Source: JAVEWJ01 sp034004605
GTDB taxonomy: Bacteria; Patescibacteriota; Gracilibacteria; UBA1369; LOWO2-01-FULL-3
DNA length: 64,000 bases
Assembly (NCBI GenBank): GCA_034004605.1
Contig: JAVEWJ010000001.1
Coordinates: forward strand, 310,001-374,000
Direction of reading: 5' to 3'
The notes under the pieces are model-generated. The model saw nothing but the letters and a program-made list of their open reading frames with translations, made no database searches and was not told the DNA's origin. The stretch's first letter is position 1. Each line of letters starts with the position of its first letter. This document shows, in pieces, positions 44,385 to 53,746 of the stretch. The position numbers were made by a program, and so were the translations under genes.

Positions 44385-45442
44385 TGAAAGTAAATCAATT
44401 TGTTTCAAACTTTTGTTTTGGAGACGCCATATCGAACAATGTTCGTATACTTAAAAACAAGTTTTTTGAAAAAGGAATTTCGGGAGAAATTTATACGCAG
44501 TTCCCTGATGAGTTTTCTTCGAATGAGTCCAGATTTTTTCGGGAATATGAAGGTAATTCCGAAAATGTTCTTATTATGCATGGCTCCACATACAGTGAAA
44601 TCTTTGACTTTATAAAAACTTTACCCGATAAAAAGGTTTTGATTTATCATAATATTACGCCTCCGGATTTTTTTCGCGGATACAGTGATTTTTTTGTTGA
44701 ACATTTGAATAAAGGTCTTTTGCAGGTACGAAGTTTGTCGGAAGTTTTTGATTTGGCCTTGGGAGTCTCAGAGTTTAATTGTAAAAATTTAAGAGAGATG
44801 GGGTTTCAGAATGTTCAAAAAGTTCCTTTATATATCGATTTTTCAAAATATTCCGACTCGGCTTTTGACTCTTCTTTAGGTGAAATTTTTAGTAGAAAAG
44901 GAAAAAATATTCTTTTTGTTGGAAGAATGGCGCCAAATAAAAAACAAGAGGATATAATAAAAGTTTTTTATTTATATCGAAAATATTTCGATATAAATGC
45001 TCATTTGATTTTAGCCGGAGATTTTGCGGGTATGGAAGAATATTATGGTAGAATTTTAGCTTTGATTTCAGAGCTTTCTCTTGAGCGGTTTGTGAAAATC
45101 ACAGGAAAAGTGTCTGATTTTGATCTTAATTATTTGTATAGAAATTGCGATTTGTTTTTGTCTATGAGTGAACATGAGGGGTTTTTTGTGCCTGTGATCG
45201 AGTCTTTTTATTTCAATTTACCTGTGATGGCTTATCGTGCGGGTGCAGTTTCCGAAACAATGGGGGACGGAGGAATTATTTTTGATTCTAAAGATTTTAT
45301 TTCAGTTGCTGAAAATATGAATAAGATTTTTTCGGATTTAGACTTTCGAACGAAACTTTTAAGCAAACAAAAATCGTCGCTTTCGAATTTTATTTCTTCA
45401 AACGACGATTTTAAAATTTTGGAATTAGTGCGAAATCTTTAA
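44384..45442 (+). CDS. family 4 glycosyltransferase
   Basis: 352 residues from ATG 44384; GTG 44381 is an alternative. The N-terminus (KVNQFVSNFCFGDAISNNVR) is that of a subgroup common in O-polysaccharide loci. The C-terminal domain has ILFVGRMAPNKKQEDIIKVF, DLFLSMSEHEGFFVPVIES (E-x7-E) and YRAGAVSETMG. It is the last gene of the wzm-wzt unit and meets the ATPase operon convergently with a 4-base overlap. Confidence 0.85.
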   Translation: MKVNQFVSNFCFGDAISNNVRILKNKFFEKGISGEIYTQFPDEFSSNESRFFREYEGNSENVLIMHGSTYSEIFDFIKTLPDKKVLIYHNITPPDFFRGYSDFFVEHLNKGLLQVRSLSEVFDLALGVSEFNCKNLREMGFQNVQKVPLYIDFSKYSDSAFDSSLGEIFSRKGKNILFVGRMAPNKKQEDIIKVFYLYRKYFDINAHLILAGDFAGMEEYYGRILALISELSLERFVKITGKVSDFDLNYLYRNCDLFLSMSEHEGFFVPVIESFYFNLPVMAYRAGAVSETMGDGGIIFDSKDFISVAENMNKIFSDLDFRTKLLSKQKSSLSNFISSNDDFKILELVRNL

Positions 45443-46068
45443 GAGGCTTTGGCTTCTATTTGAGCTTTAACAATCATTGTTGAGATCTTTGTCGCTCTTT
45501 CAGCTTCCGCAAGTTTCATCGTGATAAATTTAATCGTTTCTTTTTGGTCTGGAATCATTTTGTGTTCCAGAGCGTTTACTCTTCGTCTTGTGGTTTCAAG
45601 TTCTTTTGCGAGCGCTTCGGCTTGTTTTTCAATTTCAGCCAAGTGAATAAGAGATGGGAAGGCGTCCATAAATGCTTTTAGAGCGATATCAAGCTCCGCG
45701 CTTGTTTGCAAATATCCGAAATTTAAGATGTCTCCTTCTTGTTTCAGTTTGAAAAACGGAATATGTACGCTCATTACATTTTTTGTTTCAACTTCGAGCT
45801 CAGTTTTAAGTGAAGGAAAAAGAAGAGCTGATTCCAGAATTTCAGGTTGCATCATTGCGGATGCTTGCATGAAATTTTTGAAAGATTTTCCTAAAGTGAC
45901 TTCGATTTCCTTTCTAAGACTTTTCGCTTCTTTTATTGTTTTCATAAACGAAGACATAAGTCCGTCTTGTTTATCTTTGAGAAGTTTATGACCACGCACC
46001 GCACTTTTAAGCCTCTTTTTGAGGTTTAAAAGTTCCATTCTGGTTGGTTTAATGTCGAGTCTGGCCAT
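45439..46068 (-). CDS. ntpD: A/V-type ATP synthase subunit D
   Basis: 209 residues. Canonical start IKPTRMELLNLKKRLKSAVRGHKLLKDKQDGL and a long coiled-coil ending RRRVNALEHKMIP, the central-stalk rotor of A/V-ATPases. Last gene of the nine-gene operon. It follows subunit B after 6 bases. Confidence 0.95.
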   Translation of the reverse strand: MARLDIKPTRMELLNLKKRLKSAVRGHKLLKDKQDGLMSSFMKTIKEAKSLRKEIEVTLGKSFKNFMQASAMMQPEILESALLFPSLKTELEVETKNVMSVHIPFFKLKQEGDILNFGYLQTSAELDIALKAFMDAFPSLIHLAEIEKQAEALAKELETTRRRVNALEHKMIPDQKETIKFITMKLAEAERATKISTMIVKAQIEAKAS

Positions 46069-46074
46069 GTTTTG

Positions 46075-47442
46075 TTAATTTTTAGGCAAATATTTTTCAA
46101 TAAACACTTCTTTTACACGTTTAAGCTCTTTTCTAGGTAGAATTTTCATAAGGTCCCAGCTTAAGTTTAATGTCTGTTCGATGTTTCTGTCTTCGTCTTC
46201 TCTTTGTTTGATGAATCGTTTTTCAAATTCTTTCGCGAATTCGAGGTATTTTAGGTCTTCTTCGGAAAGTGCGGATTCTCCCAAGATTGTCGCAAGATCT
46301 CTTACTTCAAGACCTCTGGCAAAAGATGCGTACATTTGGCTGAATACACCTTCGTGGTCTTCGCGTGTAATTTTTCTTGCAGTAGGGGAAAGTCTTGAAA
46401 GTGATGGCAAACAATCAACTGGTGGGTAAATACCTTTTCGGAGTAATTCTCTTGAAAGGAATATTTGTCCCTCAGTGATGTATCCAGTAAGGTCCGGAAT
46501 AGGATGTGTCTTATCGTCCTCAGGCATTGTCAAAATAGGAATTTGGGTAATCGAACCGTTTTTACCTTTGATTCTTCCGGCTCTTTCGTAAATTGTGGCA
46601 AGGTCGGTATAAAGGTAGCCCGGATAACCTCTTCTTCCCGGAACTTCTTTTCTGGAAGCGGAAACTTCACGAAGCGCTTCACAGTAGTTTGTAAGGTCGG
46701 TAAGAATTACAAGTACGTGCATGCCTTTTTCAAATGCTAAATATTCTGCAACTGTAAGCGCTATTCTTGGTGTGGCGATTCTTTCGACAACAGGGTCGGC
46801 AGCGGTATTGATGAATAGAACGGATCTATTGATGGCTCCGGTTTTTCTGAATTCGTTGATGAAGTATTCGGATTCTTCAAATGTGACGCCCATTGCGGCG
46901 AATACTACCGTGAAGTCTCCTTCTCCACCTTTTACTTTCGCTTGTCTTGCGATTTGAGCGGCGACTTGTGCGTGTGGAAGTCCTGAAGCAGAGAAAATCG
47001 GTAATTTTTGACCACGAACCAATGTGTTTAGACAGTCGATTGTGGAGATTCCGGTTTGAATAAAGTCGTTTGGATAATCTCTTGAGAACGGATTTATCGG
47101 TGCTCCGTTTATGTTTACTCTTTTGTCGGGGATTATTTCAGGCCCATCGTCGATGGGTTTCGCATTTCCTGCAAAAATTCTTCCAAGCATGTCTTCAGAA
47201 ACACCGACTTCAAGCGGTTTTCCCAGAAATTTCGCTTTTGTGTTGTGTGTAGTGATTCCCTTTGTGGATTCGAACATTTGAACAAGTGCCGTGTCGTTGT
47301 GTACTTCAAGCACTTTTCCCATGCTTACTCTTCCATCTTCAAGAGTGATTTCCACCAATTCTTCATATTTTATTCCCTCGACTCCTTCAACGAGGATAAG
47401 CGGTCCTGCGATCGATTTTAAGGTTTTATATTCTTTCTGCAT
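46075..47442 (-). CDS. ntpB: A/V-type ATP synthase subunit B
   Basis: 455 residues, normal for the family. It has the non-catalytic nucleotide-fold motifs without a Walker A (SASGLPHAQVAAQIARQA) and the B-subunit signatures GRRGYPGYLYTDLATIYERAG and DGPEIIPDKRVNINGAPINP. It forms the A3B3 head with subunit A, the next upstream gene. Confidence 0.97.
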   Translation of the reverse strand: MQKEYKTLKSIAGPLILVEGVEGIKYEELVEITLEDGRVSMGKVLEVHNDTALVQMFESTKGITTHNTKAKFLGKPLEVGVSEDMLGRIFAGNAKPIDDGPEIIPDKRVNINGAPINPFSRDYPNDFIQTGISTIDCLNTLVRGQKLPIFSASGLPHAQVAAQIARQAKVKGGEGDFTVVFAAMGVTFEESEYFINEFRKTGAINRSVLFINTAADPVVERIATPRIALTVAEYLAFEKGMHVLVILTDLTNYCEALREVSASRKEVPGRRGYPGYLYTDLATIYERAGRIKGKNGSITQIPILTMPEDDKTHPIPDLTGYITEGQIFLSRELLRKGIYPPVDCLPSLSRLSPTARKITREDHEGVFSQMYASFARGLEVRDLATILGESALSEEDLKYLEFAKEFEKRFIKQREDEDRNIEQTLNLSWDLMKILPRKELKRVKEVFIEKYLPKN

Positions 47443-47464
47443 GTTATTTCTAATTAGTATTTGA

Positions 47465-49228
47465 TTATTTTGAAGCGAGTGACGAAATAGTTTCTACGAT
47501 TTCTTTGTGGAGCTCATCGTATTTTTCCAGTGCATCGTTTGCGAATTCTTTACATTTTGAAATTTTCACGATGATTTCGGACTCAGCCAAATCTTTAAAT
47601 TCAAAATTGTCCATTTCAACGAGCTTTGAACCTTGTTCGTACATTAATATTATCGCTTTAAGTATTCCGTATTGTTTTTTTAGCGGTGTAAAAGCGTCGA
47701 CATAGTCAAATGCGTTTTGGAAAAGGAAGTCTTCACGAATCGATTTTGCCGCAAGAAGAATAAGTTTTTCTTTTGAGGAAAGTGCATCCATACCGACAAG
47801 GCGAACGATTTCTTCAAGTTTGGCTTCTTGTTGAAGTAAACTTGATGCGAGGGTTCTTATTTCGTTGAAATCTTCGGCGATTTCTTTTTTCCAGTAATCC
47901 AATAAGTTGTCTACATAAAGCGAATAACTCGATAACCAGTTGATGGCGGGGAAGTGTCTTTTGTATGCAAGATTTGCATCAAGACCCCAGAAAACTTTGG
48001 TTACTCGAAGTGTGTTTTGTGTGACAGGCTCCGAAAGATCTCCACCCGGAGGTGAAACGGCTCCGATAACTGTGACGGATCCTTGTCGATCCTGCGAGCT
48101 TACACAATTGATAAATCCGGCTCTTTCATAAAATGCGGCTGTAGATGAACCCAGGTAAGCGGGATAACCTTCTTCACCCGGCATTTCTTCAAGACGACCG
48201 GAGATTTCTCTTAATGCCTCGGCCCATCTTGATGTGGAATCCGCCATAAGAGCGACATTGTATCCCATATCTCTGTAATATTCCGCGATTGTGATTCCCG
48301 TGTAAACGGAGGCTTCACGAGCGGCTACCGGCATATTCGAAGTGTTTGCGATAAGTACGGTTCTTTTCATAAGTGGTTCTCCCGTGTTTGGATCTTCAAG
48401 TTCCGGGAATTCTCTTAGTACATCGGTCATTTCGTTTCCTCTTTCTCCGCATCCGATGTAAACGATGATTTCAGCGTTACAGAATTTGGCAAGTGATTGT
48501 TGGGTAACCGTTTTTCCCGCCCCGAATGGTCCGGGTATACAACCCGCTCCACCTTTAGCTATAGGGAAAATCGTGTCAATTGTTCTCATTCCTGTGATAA
48601 GTGGAGTAGTCGGAACTTTTTTATCTTTGAATGGTCGCGGATTTCTGATTGACCATTTTTGAAGCATTGAAATATCGTGCACTTTTCCGTTTTCGTCTTC
48701 CACTTTTGCGATTATTTCTTCAATAGTGTGGTTTCCCGCTTTAATTTCGAGAACTTTCGCTTTTTGGATTGAAAGTGGAAGCATTATTTTGTGTTTGATA
48801 AGAGTAGTTTCCTGAACTTCTCCGATTATGTCTCCGGCGTATAAAGTATCTCCCTTTTTTGCAACTGGTAAAAAGTCCCATTTTATATCTCTGCTGATTG
48901 AAGGTACTTCAAGTCCTCTTGTGATAAACGGACCTGCTTTTGCTTCAAGGAGCTCAAGGGGCCTTTGAATTCCGTCGTAGATTGAGGTGAGAAGGCCTGG
49001 GCCAAGTTCCACCGTCATGGTTTCTCCTGTGAGATATACGGGTTCTCCGGGGCCTATTCCCGTTGTGTCCTCGTAAACCTGAATAGATGCTTTGTCGTCA
49101 TCGATTTCGATGATTTCTCCCAGAAGTTTTTCTTCTGATACTTTTACGACCTCGTACATCTTTGCTTTTTTCATGCCCTTGGCTACAACCAATGGGCCCG
49201 ATACTTTAATTATTTCGCCTTTTTCCAT
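47465..49228 (-). CDS. ntpA: A/V-type ATP synthase catalytic subunit A
   Basis: 587 residues. The Walker A GPFGAGKTVTQQSLAKF is the A-type version, preceded by a non-homologous bulge region (about 100-190). Also GCGERGNEMTDVLREFPEL, LMADSTSRWAEALREISGRL and SVTVIGAVSPPGGDLSEPVT. All catalytic motifs are intact. The ATG at 49228 gives the usual GEIIKVSGPLVVAKGM opening. It hydrolyses or makes ATP on the cytoplasmic head. Confidence 0.98.
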   Translation of the reverse strand: MEKGEIIKVSGPLVVAKGMKKAKMYEVVKVSEEKLLGEIIEIDDDKASIQVYEDTTGIGPGEPVYLTGETMTVELGPGLLTSIYDGIQRPLELLEAKAGPFITRGLEVPSISRDIKWDFLPVAKKGDTLYAGDIIGEVQETTLIKHKIMLPLSIQKAKVLEIKAGNHTIEEIIAKVEDENGKVHDISMLQKWSIRNPRPFKDKKVPTTPLITGMRTIDTIFPIAKGGAGCIPGPFGAGKTVTQQSLAKFCNAEIIVYIGCGERGNEMTDVLREFPELEDPNTGEPLMKRTVLIANTSNMPVAAREASVYTGITIAEYYRDMGYNVALMADSTSRWAEALREISGRLEEMPGEEGYPAYLGSSTAAFYERAGFINCVSSQDRQGSVTVIGAVSPPGGDLSEPVTQNTLRVTKVFWGLDANLAYKRHFPAINWLSSYSLYVDNLLDYWKKEIAEDFNEIRTLASSLLQQEAKLEEIVRLVGMDALSSKEKLILLAAKSIREDFLFQNAFDYVDAFTPLKKQYGILKAIILMYEQGSKLVEMDNFEFKDLAESEIIVKISKCKEFANDALEKYDELHKEIVETISSLASK

Positions 49229-49246
49229 ATGATAGTTTTTTAATAT

Positions 49247-49606
49247 TTATTTAATAATATCGCTACCGATTGCCATTTCGATAATTTTTCCGATTCTTTT
49301 AAGTCCGTATCCGCTTGTGCCTTTAGAACTTGGAACCGGGATTATCGCGGGTAGGGCGTGTTTTGATAGTTTTTGATATTCTTCTTTTGAAATCTCTTGC
49401 GCCAAATCTTCCGTGATAAAAATTATTGCGTATTTAGATTCTTTTTCATCTCCAGCTTCGGTAGTTTGTTCTTTGTTTTTCAGATCAAAAAGCATTTTTA
49501 TAGCTTCCTCTCTGTTTGTTGCTCCAAATGTTTCAATGCCCAGAGCTTTAAATCCGAGAATAGTTTCTTTGTTTCCAATGATTGCGATTTTGTGACTTTT
49601 TGCCAT
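49247..49606 (-). CDS. ntpF: A/V-type ATP synthase subunit F
   Basis: 119 residues (the position called NtpG in Enterococcus). Rossmann-like opening KIAIIGNKETILGFKALGIE and the family end ALPAIIPVPSSKGTSGYGLKRIG. Central-stalk subunit that sits on D. Two bases separate it from subunit C. Confidence 0.93.
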   Translation of the reverse strand: MAKSHKIAIIGNKETILGFKALGIETFGATNREEAIKMLFDLKNKEQTTEAGDEKESKYAIIFITEDLAQEISKEEYQKLSKHALPAIIPVPSSKGTSGYGLKRIGKIIEMAIGSDIIK

Positions 49607-49608
49607 AT

Positions 49609-50652
49609 TTATCTGTATAAAATTCTAAGTCTTTCTTTTATTTCTTCGGGTGGAATTTTGTTGAGTTTGTTTACCATAATCATTCTGACGATAAATGCAT
49701 TGTTTTTCTTTGCCAGAAGATAGGCGATTATCGGTTCCGGTCCGAAAGTGATGAGTGAGGCTCCTTTTATGTAGTCGATAAGGTGGTTTTCGATATCCTT
49801 TTCTAAAAATATAAGAGTATTTTCTTCTTCATATTTTTTCATTCCTTCGCTTACTATTTTTCCGTATGATGTGTTTTTCATGTTTTCTACAAAACTGGAA
49901 AGTCCTTGTGAGTAAGAGTCTCTCATTTTTTCCCAAGGGATTGTTCCATTCCATAAAAAACCATATTCAAACATTTGAATGTCTTTGCCTGTTATTTGCA
50001 TTCTGAAAAATAGGCGAATGTTGTTTAGGTCAATGAGTTTTCGAATGTATGTAACTAAAAATTCTGATTTTGAATCTTGAGCTTTTCCAAAGATCACCTT
50101 CATAAGTTTTTGATCTAGAAACAGATCAATTACTTGCGGGTTTCCTATTTTTAAGAATAGATTTTTTGCAGAAATGATTCGTTTTTTTATGTATTCTTCG
50201 GTTTTTGGATAAATTCCCCACTCATTGTTTACTCCATCGAAAATATAATCTTTTAAATGTAAAATGTTTATTTTACCGAGTTTTGAAAGTATCGCTTCAA
50301 TGTCCTCAAAACTTTTGCCCATAAGTTTTGCTTTGAGCATTGTTTTAATATTGTGGAAGTCGTATTCCATCCAAAGGATATTCAAAATTCTTTTGTCAGG
50401 AACGCAGGCGATCATTTTTTCTTTAAATTCCAGATAATTTTTGTCCAATACTTTTTGAAAATCTTCCGGTTTTGTTGAGGGGTCGAGGTTTCGGCCGAAA
50501 TCGGTTTCGTTTAATATTCTAAGGGCTTCTTCAGGTGTTTTTGCAAGAAGCATTCTTTCCATTTCGTTTTCGCTTAATAAGTTGTTTTCCAAGGCTCTTA
50601 CAAGCCCTACAGCATATGCGAACTCATGTATGTCGGTGTTTTTTTGTATCAT
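49609..50652 (-). CDS. ntpC: A/V-type ATP synthase subunit C
   Basis: 347 residues, helical, with YAVGLVRALENNLLSENEMERML, LWMEYDFHNIKTMLKAKL and an end of GPEPIIAYLLAKKNNAFIVR followed by IPPEEIKERLR. This is the funnel-shaped subunit that joins the central stalk to the c ring. It overlaps subunit E by 4 bases. Confidence 0.93.
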   Translation of the reverse strand: MIQKNTDIHEFAYAVGLVRALENNLLSENEMERMLLAKTPEEALRILNETDFGRNLDPSTKPEDFQKVLDKNYLEFKEKMIACVPDKRILNILWMEYDFHNIKTMLKAKLMGKSFEDIEAILSKLGKINILHLKDYIFDGVNNEWGIYPKTEEYIKKRIISAKNLFLKIGNPQVIDLFLDQKLMKVIFGKAQDSKSEFLVTYIRKLIDLNNIRLFFRMQITGKDIQMFEYGFLWNGTIPWEKMRDSYSQGLSSFVENMKNTSYGKIVSEGMKKYEEENTLIFLEKDIENHLIDYIKGASLITFGPEPIIAYLLAKKNNAFIVRMIMVNKLNKIPPEEIKERLRILYR

Positions 50653-51209
50653 TTAAATAGCAATTTATTTAATTTGATTTCTAAATCGTCTTTGAGTTGT
50701 TTTTTTATTATCGTCTCAATGGAATTATCAATTTCTATTTTTCTTGAACGAAAGATAAAACCACCTTTCATCGGCGAAGTTTCTTTTAAAATTTTATAAT
50801 TTTTATTTGTAGCTTTCATTGCTTTTTCTAGAGCAGTCTCTTTTCCTTTTGCAGAAATCAATTCACCTTCTTCGTAAGGAATTTTTGTTAACAATGAAAT
50901 CAGATATTTTTCATAATCTTTTGAATTTGCTAAAACTTCGATCGCTTCGTCCAGACATTCTTCGATGAGTTTTCTTTTTTCTAAAACCAATGAGTTTTGA
51001 CTTTCTCGGAGACTTAAGTTTTTTGCCTTTTCCATTATGCTTGCCATTTTTTCTTCAACGCTTTTTTTGTATTTCGCATCAAGGCTTTCTTTTTTTTCGT
51101 CAAATGCTTGTTCAAGCGCGGCTTTTTTTCGTTCAAAATCCGCTTCAATTTCTTTCAATTTAAGATTTGTTTCTTTTTCTATTTTGTCCAAAATGTCCGT
51201 AAGTGCCAT
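50649..51209 (-). CDS. ntpE: A/V-type ATP synthase subunit E
   Basis: 186 residues. A long N-terminal coiled coil (1-95, rich in KxxEAxxxFExKK patterns) and a C-terminal mixed domain ending KGGFIFRSRKIEIDNSIETI, as in E subunits (GG-x-x-x). Peripheral stalk, pairing with subunit H/G. It is preceded by a strong hairpin separating it from the c-ring gene. Confidence 0.93.
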   Translation of the reverse strand: MALTDILDKIEKETNLKLKEIEADFERKKAALEQAFDEKKESLDAKYKKSVEEKMASIMEKAKNLSLRESQNSLVLEKRKLIEECLDEAIEVLANSKDYEKYLISLLTKIPYEEGELISAKGKETALEKAMKATNKNYKILKETSPMKGGFIFRSRKIEIDNSIETIIKKQLKDDLEIKLNKLLFK

Positions 51210-51235
51210 ATTTTATTTCGTTATTGACTTACAGG

Positions 51236-51258
51236 GGGCTAAAAAGTTTTTTTAGCCC
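51236..51258. promoter_or_regulatory. intercistronic hairpin between ntpK and ntpE
   Basis: GGGCTAAAAA (51236-51245) and TTTTTAGCCC (51249-51258) form a 10-bp perfect stem with a 3-base loop, in the only sizeable gap (64 bases) of the ATPase operon. On the transcribed strand it is followed by CCTGTAAG rather than a U-run, so it is more likely an RNA-stabilising or attenuating hairpin than a full terminator. It lies just after the gene for the multi-copy rotor subunit. Confidence 0.7.
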
Positions 51259-51273
51259 TTATGTAAAACAATA

Positions 51274-51765
51274 TTACAATTTGATGAAGAGAAGAAGTAG
51301 TGCACTGATCAAAAATCCGAGAACCGCGTATGTTTCAACCATGGCTGCAAGAACCATAGCTTTACCCATATTTGCTCCGTCTTTTGCGACCATGTTCATA
51401 CCTGCAGCAGCAACTTTTCCTTGATTGATTCCAGAAAATAAGCAGGCAAATCCGCAAGGCATACAGGCAAAAAATAGTTGCCAACCTTGGATTAAGGTGA
51501 TGTCTTTGATATCTCCGGTTAGTACTCCTGTGAAAAGGAGAATTAAAAATCCGATAAGAAATCCATAAATACCCTGTGTTCCCGGTAGTGCTTCGAGAAC
51601 TAGTACTTTACCGAATTTTTCCGGTTGTTCGGTGACAACACCAGCACCGGCTGATCCTGCGTGTCTCACGCCGAGTGAGGATCCGATGCCTCCCAAAATA
51701 ACGGCTATTCCAGCGCCTGCAATAGCGAGAGCGAGTCCGTTAATTTGTCCGAGAAGTTCTGTCAT
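51274..51765 (-). CDS. ntpK: A/V-type ATP synthase rotor subunit K, Na+-type
   Basis: 163 residues, four helices (two hairpins), the fused-hairpin K type. The Na+ ligand set known from Enterococcus hirae NtpK (L61, T64, Q65, Q110, E139) is matched by L60, T63 and Q64 in EALPGTQGIYGF, Q115 in SGINQGKVAAAGM and E144 in AAMVETYAVLGF. The ring would therefore carry Na+. Only one of the two hairpins has the essential Glu in the second-helix site, as in NtpK. Confidence 0.96.
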   Translation of the reverse strand: MTELLGQINGLALAIAGAGIAVILGGIGSSLGVRHAGSAGAGVVTEQPEKFGKVLVLEALPGTQGIYGFLIGFLILLFTGVLTGDIKDITLIQGWQLFFACMPCGFACLFSGINQGKVAAAGMNMVAKDGANMGKAMVLAAMVETYAVLGFLISALLLLFIKL

Positions 51766-51769
51766 TTTA

Positions 51770-53746
51770 TTATTTGGTTAAATATATATATTTTGTTTTT
51801 TTCTGAAGCGGTTTGAATTCTTTTCCTCCACCTTCCATAAATTTGCCAAAAAATTCTACAAATTGCAGACGTCCTGCGTGAATAAAAGCGCCTAGTGCGT
51901 TTATGAGGAGATTGAGAATATGTCCGACTACGAATACTATTACCATTAATACATATCCGAAATAAGGAATCATGTCTTTTAAAAGTAATGCTATTGTGTT
52001 TACGGCCATACCGATGATTGCTGTGGCGAGCCCTAAAGCGAGGAGTCTTGAATAGGAGAGAACATCGCTTAAATAGTTTACCAAGCCGTAAAGGCTTAAA
52101 ATGCCTGAGAACGCTTTTCCGATAAGGCTTTTCTTTTCACGACCTTGTGTGAGTACTAAAAATAGAAGACCTGCAAATACCCAGTATTTGCCAATTACAC
52201 TCAATTCAGGTGATATCACTTTTGTTAGGGATAGGATAAAAAATCCAAGTCCGGTTAGGAAAAACGACCAGGGAAGGTTGTCTAGTAGTGCGCTTTTTTT
52301 GTCAATATTCTTGTATGTGTGGATGAACTTTATGTAGGTGCCAATTGTGATTTGAACGAAACCCAGTGCAAAAGATAAAATCAATACGGCTAGTGGATTT
52401 GTTATTGGATTTATTTTTTGTAGCAAGAAAAGTTTTTCTCCGTTTTCTGCTGTGTAAGTGAATAATGCTGGTACTTGGTCTGGAGATAGCCCAAACCAAC
52501 CTCCAAAAAGTGTACCAAGAATGATTGTAACTATTCCCCCATAAAGCAAAACAGATACCAGCTTTTTCATTTCTTTCGGGAATTTCATGAATTTTAATGC
52601 GAGGCTAAGCGCAATAAGCATCAAAATACCATAACCCGCGTCAGTAAGGCAGAGTGCAAAATATAAAATAAAGAAAAATGCTAAATATGGTGTGGGGTCA
52701 AGTTCGTTGTGAAGAGGTAATCCGTATGTTTTTGTCACCGCTTCGAAAGGTTCCATGAATTTTGAGTTTTTGATTGAAACCGGAGGAATTTCTCCTTCTT
52801 CAAGTTGTAAAACTTCGAGGGTGTATTCGTTTGTTGTTTGCGCGATTATCTCTTCAAGCTTATCAATGCTTGATTTGGGTACCCATGCTGTAATGCAAAA
52901 TGAATAGGCGGTTTTTTCGATTTTTTTGTTTGAACTCAGTTTCTCAATTTCCCAGACTGTGGCATCGTGCGCTATCTTTAGTTTTGTGAGCTCTTTTAGT
53001 TCTTTTTTTATGTTTTTAGTGAAGTCTTTAATGCTTCTTTTTGACTCTTTAAGATCTTTTTTTAGGTCGTGTATGTGTTCTTTTAAAAGACCTTGGTTTT
53101 TGGGCAAATCAATTTCGATAAATTTGAGTTCACTAGAGATTTGTTGAATATCTTTTGAAATGTTTTTTTCGAAAATGATGTAGAGGTATGAGTTTGTGTT
53201 GTCTTCCGATATTATTTCGAAAGCGATGTGTTTTGAAAGGTTGTTTAGTTTTTCTGTTAGGTTTGGAACTTGAATAGTCTTTATTTCGCCAACTCTGGTC
53301 AAGGTTTCTTCTGTGCCATATAGTTCGTCTAATTTTATCGGTAAGTTTTGATAAGGCGTTAAGTTTTTTATTTTTTGAGTGATTGATTCAATTTCGTTTT
53401 GTGCTTTTTGAGTTTTATCTTCAAAAATTTTGCATTTTTGAATAATGCCGGAAAAGTCTGTGGATTCGCTAATCTCTCGTGCCTCTTCTACAGATATTTC
53501 TATGGGGTTTTGAAAGAGTTTTTTCTTTTCGAATTTTTCAAGGGTTTTTATTGCGAATTCGATTTCAGCTCTTTTTCGTTCAGTTGATTCAAGTTTTTCA
53601 CGAGTTTTTTTTGTGAGTGCGTTTTGAAACTCGTGATTTTCCTCAATAATTTCAATATCGGATAGATTTTGAAGGCTTTCCAAAATCTTTTCTTTGTGTT
53701 TGGATATTGCAAGTAGCCTGATTTTTTTTATTTGAGTTAAGGCCAT
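51770..53746 (-). CDS. ntpI: A/V-type ATP synthase subunit I (a-type stator)
   Basis: 658 residues. The N-terminal half is cytoplasmic with coiled coils (about 50-120, 205-265). The C-terminal half has seven or eight helices starting at about YLAFFFILYFALCLTDAGYG, with GTLFGGWFGLSP, DVLSYSRLLALGLATAIIG (the conserved Arg region of the ion path) and HILNLLINALGAFIHAGRLQF. It forms the ion half-channels against the K ring. One base separates it from subunit H/G. Confidence 0.95.
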   Translation of the reverse strand: MALTQIKKIRLLAISKHKEKILESLQNLSDIEIIEENHEFQNALTKKTREKLESTERKRAEIEFAIKTLEKFEKKKLFQNPIEISVEEAREISESTDFSGIIQKCKIFEDKTQKAQNEIESITQKIKNLTPYQNLPIKLDELYGTEETLTRVGEIKTIQVPNLTEKLNNLSKHIAFEIISEDNTNSYLYIIFEKNISKDIQQISSELKFIEIDLPKNQGLLKEHIHDLKKDLKESKRSIKDFTKNIKKELKELTKLKIAHDATVWEIEKLSSNKKIEKTAYSFCITAWVPKSSIDKLEEIIAQTTNEYTLEVLQLEEGEIPPVSIKNSKFMEPFEAVTKTYGLPLHNELDPTPYLAFFFILYFALCLTDAGYGILMLIALSLALKFMKFPKEMKKLVSVLLYGGIVTIILGTLFGGWFGLSPDQVPALFTYTAENGEKLFLLQKINPITNPLAVLILSFALGFVQITIGTYIKFIHTYKNIDKKSALLDNLPWSFFLTGLGFFILSLTKVISPELSVIGKYWVFAGLLFLVLTQGREKKSLIGKAFSGILSLYGLVNYLSDVLSYSRLLALGLATAIIGMAVNTIALLLKDMIPYFGYVLMVIVFVVGHILNLLINALGAFIHAGRLQFVEFFGKFMEGGGKEFKPLQKKTKYIYLTK

